The notes beneath the pieces were generated by a model that made no database searches, was not told the origin of the DNA, and worked only from the letters and a program-made list of their open reading frames with translations. Shown in pieces: positions 1 to 5,287 of a stretch of 5,683 nucleotides of DNA. The stretch comes from a candidate division WWE3 bacterium. GTDB lineage: Bacteria; Patescibacteriota; 4484-211; JAGQKX01. The position numbers and the translations under genes were made by a program. The stretch covers positions 1-5,683 of the forward strand of contig JAGQKX010000050.1 in assembly GCA_020429905.1 (NCBI GenBank). The letters run 5' to 3'. The first letter of the stretch is position 1. The number at the start of each line of letters is the position of its first letter.

Positions 1-158
1 TCTTGATGTTGATATGTTTCCCTTTCATAGGTCAACGGTTTGTCAGCCGTTCCTCGAGCATACCTATGTATTTTTTCTCGTCTGTCCTTTTGGACAAACC
101 ATCCAATTTGGTCTTTTTGATTGGATGCCTACCATACCTGTGACACGGTAATGGTGAT

Positions 159-349
159 GATTGTGTGTGGGGCACATCATGTTCTGAACCTGACGGCTAT
201 GCGTTTTCGAACGCGGGTGCCGTTTTCAGGGACCGCCGTTAGGCGTATCGGAACATCTTACTGGTTTGTTGTGACCACAACTTTCCAGGAATCCTACCCG
301 AAGTTGGGTGGGTCATGTCTCCCTTTGGTGGCATGATTTCTCGTAGTAA
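159..349 (+). repeat. Near-identical direct repeat, copy A (pairs with 5288-5478)
   Basis: Aligned by eye without gaps, this block matches 5288-5478 at 189 of 191 positions. The two differences are C212 to T, which turns a G-C pair into a G-U pair in the TTCG hairpin, and G289 to A, just outside the CTGG/CCAG stem. The match stops immediately before the Shine-Dalgarno site, so the downstream genes are not part of the repeat. A second block, 1-77, matches 5128-5204 at 75 of 77 positions. Confidence 0.95.
310..336 (+). promoter_or_regulatory. Crossing helices (pseudoknot-like) before gene 1 SD
   Basis: GGG (310-312) can pair with CCC (321-323), while TCATG (313-317) pairs with CATGA (332-336). 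The two helices interleave in H-type pseudoknot order. GGG 310-312 is also the end of a competing hairpin, CCTACCC/GGGTGGG (293-299/306-312). The element ends 14 nt before AGGAG (351-355), so exclusive folds could gate translation. No nucleotide separates the two 5' arms, which is sterically tight, so these may be alternative states. Confidence 0.45.
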
Positions 350-361
350 GAGGAGTAACCA

Positions 362-685
362 ATGGCTAAGAAAAAACCAACGCAACCCAAACGTAAAACT
401 CTCAATTATGCTTATTACGCAAAGCGTTTTCGCCAACGCGTACTCGGCATTATGGGAGACATCACAGCTGAGAATTGGCCAGGAGATCGGAACATTGATC
501 TCTTCTCTCAGTACCGAAACGATCCATACCCCTCGCACGAGTGGGCTAGAGGAATCGCCTCGGAACTGGAGCAATTGTTCGCCCCCGTGGCAGAGCAGTA
601 TGGCTACACGTACAGTTTTGATGTTGAGCAAAAAGGAAATCGGGCAACAATACGTATGACGTATTACCCGACAGAACTGAAGTAG
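362..685 (+). CDS. Hypothetical protein, 107 aa, Lys-rich N-terminus
   Basis: First gene after structured leader copy 1. The start is supported by AGGAG (351-355) six bases before ATG, and the leader-repeat homology ends just before that SD. I do not recognise the protein. Residues 2-12 are very basic (KKK, KRK), followed by an aromatic and Arg-rich segment (about 15-28, NYAYYAKRFRQR). A probable helix covers about 59-80 and a strand-rich C-terminus about 81-103 (YTYSFDV, ATIRMTYY). There is no signal peptide, membrane segment or Cys motif. A basic cytosolic nucleic-acid-binding role would fit the composition but is only a guess. It is followed by an 83-nt gap containing a perfect hairpin before the next SD, so it is probably co-transcribed with the downstream genes. 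Longer ORFs overlapping it in other frames lack an SD and are shadows. Confidence 0.85.
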   Translation: MAKKKPTQPKRKTLNYAYYAKRFRQRVLGIMGDITAENWPGDRNIDLFSQYRNDPYPSHEWARGIASELEQLFAPVAEQYGYTYSFDVEQKGNRATIRMTYYPTELK

Positions 686-710
686 CTCACGTTAGGTAGC
701 AACATTAGCC

Positions 711-738
711 TGAGTGGTGGTCGAGAGACCACCACTCA
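711..738 (+). promoter_or_regulatory. Intercistronic GAGA-tetraloop hairpin
   Basis: A perfect 12-bp stem, TGAGTGGTGGTC (711-722) with GACCACCACTCA (727-738), is closed by the GNRA tetraloop GAGA (723-726). No U-tract follows, so it does not look like an intrinsic terminator. It lies between the 107-aa and 191-aa genes, 15 nt before AGGAG (754-758). It resembles the hairpin at 2037-2070 in position and in its TGAGTG/CACTCA base. A barrier to exonucleases or an RNA-processing site is a plausible role. Confidence 0.85.
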
Positions 739-768
739 CTCCACTAGTTTAAAAGGAGTGTTTGAGTC

Positions 769-1344
769 ATGGAAAAACCAACTGTGTCAAAACCGTGGTT
801 TTATCTAGACGGGCAAGAAGCCATCTGCCCTGATCTTGACGAAAAAACGTTTCTTGAAATTTTGGAAGGTACCAACCGCGACCGTGTCATCCACGCCGCG
901 AGGATTATCCCTCCTAAGTTACGGGGACGTGAAACGAATTTTCGTCAGGTCTGTGCCGTATGGGAACGTGTTCCGATACGGATGTGTCTTTTTAACGACC
1001 GTTCCACCCCCATGCGCATTAATGTGTGGGAATTGGGATTAACAGACCCACGAGTTCGCGTGTATCGGCTCAAAGAGGAGATCCAAGCCTCTCATGGAAC
1101 CTTGTTGGTTCCTGGACTGAACGTTGCAGGCGCTATTGGCGTTATCAATGTTCAAGAAGCCGAGCGAGTTCGTCAGGTATTGGACGATGGCATCGTCCGG
1201 TTCAGTCGGATTCATCCGCTGACCGGACAAATCTCACCCCTCCCGGCAGAAACTTTTGCCGAGAATATGGAGTGGATGGGATTAGTTTCGTTTTATCAGT
1301 TGTTCGACGGCTGGGTTGCCCGGCCAGAGGAGTATATTGAGTGA
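769..1344 (+). CDS. Hypothetical protein, 191 aa
   Basis: The ATG is preceded by AAAAGGAG ending 10 nt upstream. I do not recognise the family. The protein looks soluble and mixed alpha/beta: no signal peptide, no long hydrophobic stretch, only three scattered Cys (20, 62, 73) and no CxxC motif. Visible segments are an acidic region (about 22-34), a central part rich in Arg and short beta strands (about 60-104), a hydrophobic Gly/Val-rich stretch (about 110-128, LLVPGLNVAGAIGVINV), and an aromatic C-terminus (FYQLFDGW, about 175-182). The stop codon overlaps the start of the next gene (GTGATG at 1341-1346), so translation is probably coupled to the zinc-ribbon protein, suggesting the two products work together. 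Both are downstream of structured leader copy 1. Confidence 0.88.
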   Translation: MEKPTVSKPWFYLDGQEAICPDLDEKTFLEILEGTNRDRVIHAARIIPPKLRGRETNFRQVCAVWERVPIRMCLFNDRSTPMRINVWELGLTDPRVRVYRLKEEIQASHGTLLVPGLNVAGAIGVINVQEAERVRQVLDDGIVRFSRIHPLTGQISPLPAETFAENMEWMGLVSFYQLFDGWVARPEEYIE

Positions 1345-2027
1345 TGAACTATCAATTATCTTGCCCTCCTGCCTGTCCACAACAACACCATCTGGGTACC
1401 ATCCAGTTGGATCACGTTAAAGTGGGTCAGGTAATTACCGTTCCGGTCGAAGCATGGACTTTCTCCGGGTGGCTGAACATGGCGTACCAAATGGGCGTCC
1501 ATGTAGGCAAGACCGCCAAGGTCGAGATTCTCGCTATCGAAGAAGCGGATTGGGAAATCGATGAGGCAGAAATTGCCCTTCGAACCCAAGTCGCTGATGG
1601 AAGTGGTGTCTTCATGACTGACTTCTATGCCCATCTGGCATGCGAAGCCCGGTCTGACGCACCATTTGAGTTCCTCACCTGCGGCTGCAACGCTCACTTT
1701 CCCGGATTTCCGGAGTTGCCTAAATGCCCTGTTTGCGGGTGCGATGAATTGGTACAACCGGTACTCCCGACGTGGACTGGCATATGCCCTCAATGTTCAA
1801 GCACATTTTGGTGGTCTGAAGGGTCAATGTACCCCAACGACGACCGCCACCGTGTGTTACGAGCTGAATGGGCAGCCACGATTCATTTCCAGGCAAAGAT
1901 TGTTCGAAATCACGAGCGCCTGGAAGAGTTGTTCCAAGTCGTTTTGGCAGAAAATCGCCTTCTGGTCACCGAAGGTGGTTGGGCTTTTCTTATGGCCCCC
2001 CGTACCGTAAAAGCTGAACTCAGCTAA
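1341..2027 (+). CDS. CxxC zinc-ribbon protein, 228 aa
   Basis: Two starts are possible: GTG at 1341, 8 nt after AGGAG (1328-1332), or ATG at 1344, which overlaps the previous stop as TGATG. The SD distance slightly favours 1341. The N-terminal part (about 15-110) is probably beta-rich. A Cys-rich centre has CGC (114-116), CPVCGC (129-134) and CPQC (149-152). The spacing CxxC-x16-CxxC is typical of a zinc ribbon. The ribbon is followed by FWWSEGS (156-162), and the C-terminal part (about 193-217) ends in a hydrophobic GGWAFL motif. The same layout recurs in the 302-aa protein two positions along: W-x-G-x-CPxC-xxx-FW-x-SEGS, then a C-terminal W-x-FL. The two are therefore probable paralogs. Zinc ribbons bind nucleic acids or proteins; the specific role is unknown. 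Confidence 0.88.
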   Translation: MMNYQLSCPPACPQQHHLGTIQLDHVKVGQVITVPVEAWTFSGWLNMAYQMGVHVGKTAKVEILAIEEADWEIDEAEIALRTQVADGSGVFMTDFYAHLACEARSDAPFEFLTCGCNAHFPGFPELPKCPVCGCDELVQPVLPTWTGICPQCSSTFWWSEGSMYPNDDRHRVLRAEWAATIHFQAKIVRNHERLEELFQVVLAENRLLVTEGGWAFLMAPRTVKAELS

Positions 2028-2036
2028 CGGTTTTAA

Positions 2037-2070
2037 GTGAGTGTGGTTGTCTTCGGACAACCGCACTCAC
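2037..2070 (+). promoter_or_regulatory. Intercistronic TTCG-tetraloop hairpin
   Basis: A 15-bp stem, GTGAGTGTGGTTGTC (2037-2051) with GACAACCGCACTCAC (2056-2070), contains one G-U pair and is closed by TTCG (2052-2055). No U-tract follows. It starts 10 nt after the stop of the 228-aa gene and ends 9 nt before AGGAG (2080-2084) of the 302-aa gene. It is the counterpart of the hairpin at 711-738, with a related stem base and a different stable tetraloop. Confidence 0.88.
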
Positions 2071-2092
2071 AGCAGTAAAAGGAGTAAACACT

Positions 2093-3001
2093 ATGGAATA
2101 CCCAAAGAGTGACCTATTCCCCGATTATGCATTGTTTCTACTGCATGAGTTTTCACAACAGGTCGGAATACCGTTTGAAGACTTGTTGCCAGAAGTAGAA
2201 AAAGCATTTCGGAACCGATTTGTCCAAAATCCACAGGACAGACATATCAAAAACGAAAGCGGCGTCAGTTGGTACAACGCTGGACTGAGAGTTAACGAAC
2301 TGATTTGGCTGTCTCAAAATGGCGTCGATCTCGTCGCCCTTGAAACAGTTTCAGCAAAAACTCTCAAGCCAACGACGGTGATTTTGTTCACCCCCGATAC
2401 CGTTTTTGTTGGCACCCATCTTCTTTCAGGAAAATCAGGTCGGTTTAATCACTACCGCATCACAGCGGTAGAACGAGAAACTTTCTTCGAAAAGTATCTT
2501 CCTGAACCGAGTGGGATGATGGTTGTTCAGGCTTTGAAAGGTGTTACCAGGTTGGCAACCCAAACAGAAGGGTCTGTCAATCAAATGATTAACGATATGC
2601 TCAAGTTTAGCTTGGGACAGATGCCTCCAGACGAAGAAGATCTTTCTGAACCTGGAACTTGTCCATTCTGTCATCACGAATTAGAACGGCCGTCTGGTAT
2701 GTTTTGGGCAGGAAGCTGCCCCGAATGTCAGACGTTCTTCTGGATCAGTGAAGGCAGTCTTGTGTTTGAAGAAATCGGGAGCATGTCGTTTTTGGCTGAA
2801 GAAATCGGTCGTCTGCTTTACCTACCGGACAGCCAATTACGGCGCCTTGATTTTATGACCACATTTATCAAAGCGCTTTCTGAAGCCGGCGATTTAGTCG
2901 TACGAGACGACTGGATTTTCCTTCGTTGGCTTCCGGAAATGTTTGACGAGAATGATAAGGCGAAAGTCGTTGCCTTCTATCTCGCCAAACGCTCTGGATA
3001 A
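2093..3001 (+). CDS. CxxC zinc-ribbon protein, 302 aa
   Basis: The start has AGGAG (2080-2084) 8 nt upstream. The N-terminal region (about 10-45) looks helical and a central domain (about 55-135) is strand-rich. A helical, polar linker (about 140-185) ends in an acidic patch (PPDEEDLSE). The zinc ribbon has CPFC (190-193) and CPEC (209-212), spacing CxxC-x15-CxxC, with W205-A-G before the second knuckle and FFWISEGS after it. The C-terminal domain (about 225-302) contains DDWIFLRW (272-279), which aligns with GGWAFL of the 228-aa protein. I infer a shared ribbon-plus-C-terminal module with different N-terminal regions. There is no catalytic motif, signal peptide or membrane segment. The next gene begins 26 nt after the stop, so they are probably in one transcript. 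The function is unknown. Confidence 0.9.
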   Translation: MEYPKSDLFPDYALFLLHEFSQQVGIPFEDLLPEVEKAFRNRFVQNPQDRHIKNESGVSWYNAGLRVNELIWLSQNGVDLVALETVSAKTLKPTTVILFTPDTVFVGTHLLSGKSGRFNHYRITAVERETFFEKYLPEPSGMMVVQALKGVTRLATQTEGSVNQMINDMLKFSLGQMPPDEEDLSEPGTCPFCHHELERPSGMFWAGSCPECQTFFWISEGSLVFEEIGSMSFLAEEIGRLLYLPDSQLRRLDFMTTFIKALSEAGDLVVRDDWIFLRWLPEMFDENDKAKVVAFYLAKRSG

Positions 3002-3027
3002 AATTCTATCTCTCAGGAAGGAGTAGC

Positions 3028-3330
3028 ATGATGACAAACATCACAAACGCTATTCGGGGGTGGGGCTGGTTACTAACTGGCATTTTGTTCAGTTATGATC
3101 AACCCATTCCATTCCTATTGGCCAAGATGGTAATCGCAATCATAATTTACGGACTTGTCCGGTATAAAAAATTAACGATTGTTAACTTGATTGGCTGGGG
3201 CGTGGGAATTGTGCTGATGATTCTCAAGGTTGGATTTGAAAATCCTGAATACATTGCGCTCGCCATTTTGGCGACTGCCATTCTTCATGGAATAATTCAA
3301 TTCACCAAAGGCAGACTCAGCTCAAAGTAA
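3028..3330 (+). CDS. Small multi-pass membrane protein, 100 aa
   Basis: ATG codons at 3028 and 3031 are both possible; AAGGAG (3018-3023) lies 4 nt before the first and 7 nt before the second, so the second may be the real start. The sequence is mostly hydrophobic, with likely membrane segments near residues 13-23, 28-45, 51-68 and 74-92, and basic loops (RYKK, 45-48) and C-terminus (TKGRLSSK). GWLLT (13-17) and NLIGWGVGIVLMI (53-65) match GWLLT and NLLGWLIGLALLI in the 132-aa protein encoded from 3926, with nearly constant spacing, so these are paralogs. It is the last gene before a strong terminator at 3365. I do not recognise the family; holin-like or small transport-accessory roles cannot be excluded, but nothing specific supports them. 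Confidence 0.87.
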   Translation: MMTNITNAIRGWGWLLTGILFSYDQPIPFLLAKMVIAIIIYGLVRYKKLTIVNLIGWGVGIVLMILKVGFENPEYIALAILATAILHGIIQFTKGRLSSK

Positions 3331-3364
3331 TCTAAAGGGTGAGCCCCCGAAGGCACATCCAATG

Positions 3365-3404
3365 AACCCGTTCTCTCTAACCGAGGGAACGGGTTTTTCT
3401 TTTA
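3365..3404 (+). terminator. Intrinsic terminator of the five-gene cluster
   Basis: The stem AACCCGTTC/GAACGGGTT (3365-3373/3387-3395) is extended inside by TCTC/GAGG (3374-3377/3383-3386) with loop TAACC, giving 13 bp. It is followed by a U-rich tract (3394-3398, then CTTTT). It closes the unit that starts in the leader at the window start. Confidence 0.93.
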
Positions 3405-3434
3405 TCCATTACCAAAGCAGTACCATACTATGGG

Positions 3435-3463
3435 TTGTTTTCTCTTTTTGTTTCCTGTATAAT
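3435..3463 (+). promoter_or_regulatory. Sigma70-type promoter for leader 2 and the 132-aa gene
   Basis: TTGTTT (3435-3440), a 17-bp spacer and a perfect TATAAT (3458-3463). Transcription should start near A3470. The bases after the -10 box, CCGCCCAA then T-rich, closely match those after the promoter at 4869-4897 (TCCCCCAAATTT), so the promoters and initial transcribed regions are related. Confidence 0.85.
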
Positions 3464-3469
3464 CCGCCC

Positions 3470-3910
3470 AATTTTAATATCCAGCATTTTGGGTGTTATG
3501 CGCTTTTAAAACATAATCCGTAGTGAGGGGATACGAGCTGCGCACTGAGCAATTCGTATCCCCTCATTACCCGATAGATTGGAGTCTATCAAGAGGTTCC
3601 CATGTGTATCCGTCAACGTTTTACGTATCGGATAGTTTCTTTTTGATCTGCAACCGACGCGGATCCATACAGACTGGTCTGTATTTCTGTATGCTTTTTG
3701 TTGCCGTCCATGGCAAACAAATTGATGTGTTATGGGACACATAAGATTTTTTGAACACATCTTCGAGCCTTCGGGTTCATGGATTTTTGATATCCACTGA
3801 TGTACATCGAGAAATCGACCCAAAGATCTAGACCAAGATCTTTGCAAATCCTGTTTTTTACCAAAAGAAATAGGTCACTATGGCCGACCTGGCGTAGTGA
3901 AAAGATCATA
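3470..3910 (+). ncRNA. Structured leader RNA, copy 2 (diverged member)
   Basis: About 440 nt between the promoter and the SD of the 132-aa gene, with no credible gene. Hairpins: 3520-3536/3554-3570 (17 bp, one G-U); GATAGA/TCTATC (3573-3578/3585-3590); then GAGGTTCCC (3593-3601), also at 5042-5050; M0 TATCCG/CGGATA (3607-3612/3629-3634) enclosing ACGT/ACGT; a U-rich linker; M1 GATCTGC/GCGGATC (3645-3651/3659-3665); abutting M2 CATACAG/CTGTATG (3666-3672/3687-3693) with TGGTCT in its loop; M3 3698-3705/3712-3720 with a bulged A; ATGTGT/ACACAT (3725-3730/3737-3742); GAGCC-TTCG-GGTTC; TGGAT/ATCCA; TCGA-GAAA-TCGA (3807-3818); AAAGATCT/AGATCTTT (3822-3829/3836-3843) with loop AGACCA; crossing helices at 3872-3899. 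The order matches copies 1 and 3 although the sequence differs, so I assign it to the same family. It lacks the insertion seen at about 5057-5143 in copy 3. Confidence 0.75.
3872..3899 (+). promoter_or_regulatory. Crossing helices (pseudoknot-like) before 132-aa gene SD
   Basis: AGGTC (3872-3876) pairs with GACCT (3886-3890), and CACTA (3876-3880) with TAGTG (3895-3899). The helices interleave and share C3876. This matches the position and order of the elements at 310-336 and 5439-5465 but with different bases. It ends 13 nt before AGGAG (3913-3917). The first loop is only 0-1 nt, so the two helices may be alternatives rather than coexisting. Confidence 0.5.
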
Positions 3911-3925
3911 ATAGGAGTACTAGTT

Positions 3926-4324
3926 ATGTCTAAAAATTTTGGAAAACTCCCGAAAATTCTTCGGGACCATACCTATGGGTATGGCTGGCTGTTAACAGCC
4001 TTGTTGTTGAACGTCGGTGTTCACAGCACACAGGAGTTAATCCTGGTTCGTGTTGGGGTTGGATTTTCGGCCTACCTGCTCGTACGAGCTAAAGGTTTTC
4101 GGGAAATCAACCTGCTCGGTTGGCTGATCGGACTTGCGCTGCTCATTGCGCAAGAACACACACCACAGAACGTCTTCATGGCGTTTGCCCTCGTGGCAGT
4201 GGTTGATGTGGCGGCCTCACGGCTACGCCTGACCAAACGACAAGTTCCTCAGCGGAACCGTCGTAATCGTCACCGTAACCACGGTCGTCGTCGCCGGCAA
4301 CGTATCCCGGCCCGGTTTATCTAA
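3926..4324 (+). CDS. Small membrane protein with Arg-rich C-terminal tail, 132 aa
   Basis: I chose ATG 3926 because AGGAG (3913-3917) lies 8 nt upstream; the in-frame ATG at 3800 lies inside leader hairpins and has no SD. The protein has a short basic N-terminus, then likely membrane segments near residues 19-32, 37-54, 62-76 and 81-97. The tail, residues 99-132, contains 14 Arg with Lys, His, Asn and Gln (for example RNRRNRHRNHGRRRR, 110-124). Positions 18-76 align with the 100-aa protein of the preceding cluster (GWLLT; NLxGWxxGxxLxI), which lacks the tail. Four membrane segments and a short N-terminus with K and R would leave both ends in the cytoplasm by the positive-inside rule. An exposed Arg-rich tail could bind RNA, nucleoid or ribosome; this is inference. 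It is a single-gene unit with its own promoter, long structured leader and terminator. Confidence 0.88.
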   Translation: MSKNFGKLPKILRDHTYGYGWLLTALLLNVGVHSTQELILVRVGVGFSAYLLVRAKGFREINLLGWLIGLALLIAQEHTPQNVFMAFALVAVVDVAASRLRLTKRQVPQRNRRNRHRNHGRRRRQRIPARFI

Positions 4325-4332
4325 CCATTAAT

Positions 4333-4367
4333 GAAGAATGAATACCTATCCAAGGTATTCGTTCTTC
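4333..4367 (+). promoter_or_regulatory. 3' UTR hairpin after the 132-aa gene
   Basis: A 14-bp stem, GAAGAATGAATACC (4333-4346) with GGTATTCGTTCTTC (4354-4367), has one G-U pair and a 7-nt loop. It starts 8 nt after the stop codon and lacks a U-tract. It sits just upstream of the true terminator and, like the hairpins at 711 and 2037, may protect the mRNA 3' end. Confidence 0.85.
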
Positions 4368-4382
4368 GCATCAAAAATTGCG

Positions 4383-4418
4383 CCCGCCGTCCTCACAATC
4401 GAGGAGGCGGGTTTTTTC
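4383..4418 (+). terminator. Intrinsic terminator after the 132-aa gene
   Basis: CCCGCC/GGCGGG (4383-4388/4406-4411) is extended by TCCTC/GAGGA (4390-4394/4401-4405), with bulged G4389 and loop ACAATC. Six T residues (4412-4417) follow. Confidence 0.94.
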
Positions 4419-4868
4419 ATTTATATATCAGTATAAAATATTATCTCCGCAATTATTACCGCACTAATACCCGCATATTTCCCGCAGGATTATGGCGTTT
4501 TTCCCGTATTAATTCACTCTTATTTCTCATGCATTACTCGAATTTTTTAAAGATCTATTAAAAAACCCATTATTGTGGGGAGCAGGGGCGTAATATGCTG
4601 ATTGCATGTTACGTAGATACCGTTAACGGGTAGATTTGAGTCCAAGCTTGATTGTATGGCTAGACCGTACAACACCACCGTTGAAACAAGTTTTAACACA
4701 CTAGTACTACTCAAAGATAAGCACATGACATGCATTTCGGCATGTCATGCCCAGCACGCTTTTAATACTGCATTGGTAAGCATGCCCTAGTGGATAGGTT
4801 TGGAAAGGAGAGCGGGCTTTGCAACTCTGAGCATCTCCTTTTCAATAATGACCACCCCACACTATAGG
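4419..4868. other. Gene-free interval with several strong hairpins
   Basis: No ORF here has an SD or a recognisable product. 4419-4560 is AT-rich and featureless. 4589-4845 holds good hairpins: CGTAATATGC/GCATGTTACG (4589-4598/4604-4613, one G-U); TTGTATGG/CCGTACAA (4652-4659/4665-4672); CATGACATGC/GCATGTCATG (4724-4733/4740-4749, perfect 10 bp); and a 12-bp stem 4800-4811/4834-4845. GCCC (4784-4787) could pair with GGGC (4814-4817) inside the loop of the last stem, giving another crossing pair. I see no convincing promoter for it and no SD after it. It could be an unrecognised small RNA or a decayed leader, but it does not share the M1-M2 signature of the three leaders. Confidence 0.5.
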
Positions 4869-4897
4869 TTGCTATACTCACTGTTTTCACGTATAAT
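4869..4897 (+). promoter_or_regulatory. Sigma70-type promoter for leader 3 and the 3'-end gene
   Basis: TTGCTA (4869-4874), a 17-bp spacer and a perfect TATAAT (4892-4897). Transcription should start near A4904. The initial transcribed sequence resembles that after the 3435-3463 promoter: C-rich, then CCCAA, then a T run. Confidence 0.85.
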
Positions 4898-5287
4898 TCC
4901 CCCAAATTTCGGTACCTTAATAATCTAGGTAAAAACGTTTTTTTAACTCCTTATGTAACGAATGTGTTGAGGGATCACGAGAAGATCAGCACGTCTTTTC
5001 ATGTTCCCTCAATACTTGGTCTCGATCTCAGATCAGACCTCGAGGTTCCCTACTTTGTGTAGCTTCATTGCTACACGTCATATCACATCCCCTCGTCTGC
5101 CCTCGGGTGGAGCCTTGACCTGCTCGGTCTTGATGTTGATATGTTTCCTTTTCATAGGTTAACGGTTTGTCAGCCGTTCCTCGAGCATACCTATGTATTT
5201 TTTCGATCTAATGTCTCTTATTAGATCCATGCAATCTGGTCTTTATGATTGCATGCATACAGTACCTGCTGACTTGGTAACTGTATT

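Larger units (their letters stand above)
1..349 (+). ncRNA. Structured leader RNA, copy 1 (5' end outside window)
   Basis: A non-coding leader directly before the 107-aa gene. Seen hairpins, in order: M0 CATAGGT/ACCTATG (26-32/62-68) enclosing AACGG/CCGTT (34-38/47-51); a U-rich linker at 71-76; M1 80-87/92-99 (7 of 8 positions paired, TTTT loop); M2 100-107/120-127 (8 bp, loop with TGGTC at 109-113); M3 131-138/147-155 with bulged A150; TGTG/CACA (164-167/173-176); CCTGA-CGGC/GCCG-TCAGG (189-197/219-230) capped by GCGTT-TTCG-AACGC (201-214); CGCC-GTTA-GGCG (234-245); CTGG/CCAG (261-264/285-288) enclosing GTTGT-GACC-ACAAC (268-281); CCTACCC/GGGTGGG (293-312); TCATG/CATGA (313-317/332-336). 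Compared with copy 3, the stems change in a compensatory way, so RNA structure is under selection. Copy 3 implies that the promoter and about 220 nt of leader lie upstream of the window. The function is unknown: a riboswitch-like leader or a stand-alone RNA are both possible. I do not recognise a described class. Confidence 0.8.

Noticed and set aside
121..336. Open frame in leader 1 (71 aa) with a near-identical partner at 5193-5465 (90 aa)
   Set aside because: The conservation is explained by RNA structure. No SD precedes either, the frame upstream is not conserved, both substitutions in the shared block change the amino acid, one of them preserves pairing, and leader 2 has no such frame.
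239..631. 130-aa minus-strand open frame
   Set aside because: It is antisense to the 107-aa gene and the leader, with no SD and no recognisable protein. It is a shadow.
315..659. 114-aa plus-strand frame overlapping the 107-aa gene
   Set aside because: Its start lies inside leader hairpins without an SD, and the 107-aa frame has a well-placed AGGAG.
3800..3925. N-terminal extension of the 132-aa membrane protein to ATG 3800
   Set aside because: This stretch forms leader hairpins, including the AGACCA-loop hairpin and the crossing helices, and lacks an SD. ATG 3926 has AGGAG 8 nt upstream.
4331..4561. 76-aa open frame after the 132-aa gene
   Set aside because: It starts at the foot of the 3' UTR hairpin, reads through the terminator and has no SD.
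4547..4735. 62-aa minus-strand frame, and a weak minus-strand terminator-like CCCA/TGGG plus T6 near 4560-4578
   Set aside because: No SD and low-complexity composition for the frame. The stem is only 4 bp and I found no convincing minus-strand promoter.
4782..4845. tRNA-like sequence (TAGTGGATAGG, later a loop resembling TTTGCAA)
   Set aside because: There is no T-arm GTTC-A-A motif, no acceptor stem and no proper anticodon stem. The region instead forms a 12-bp hairpin.
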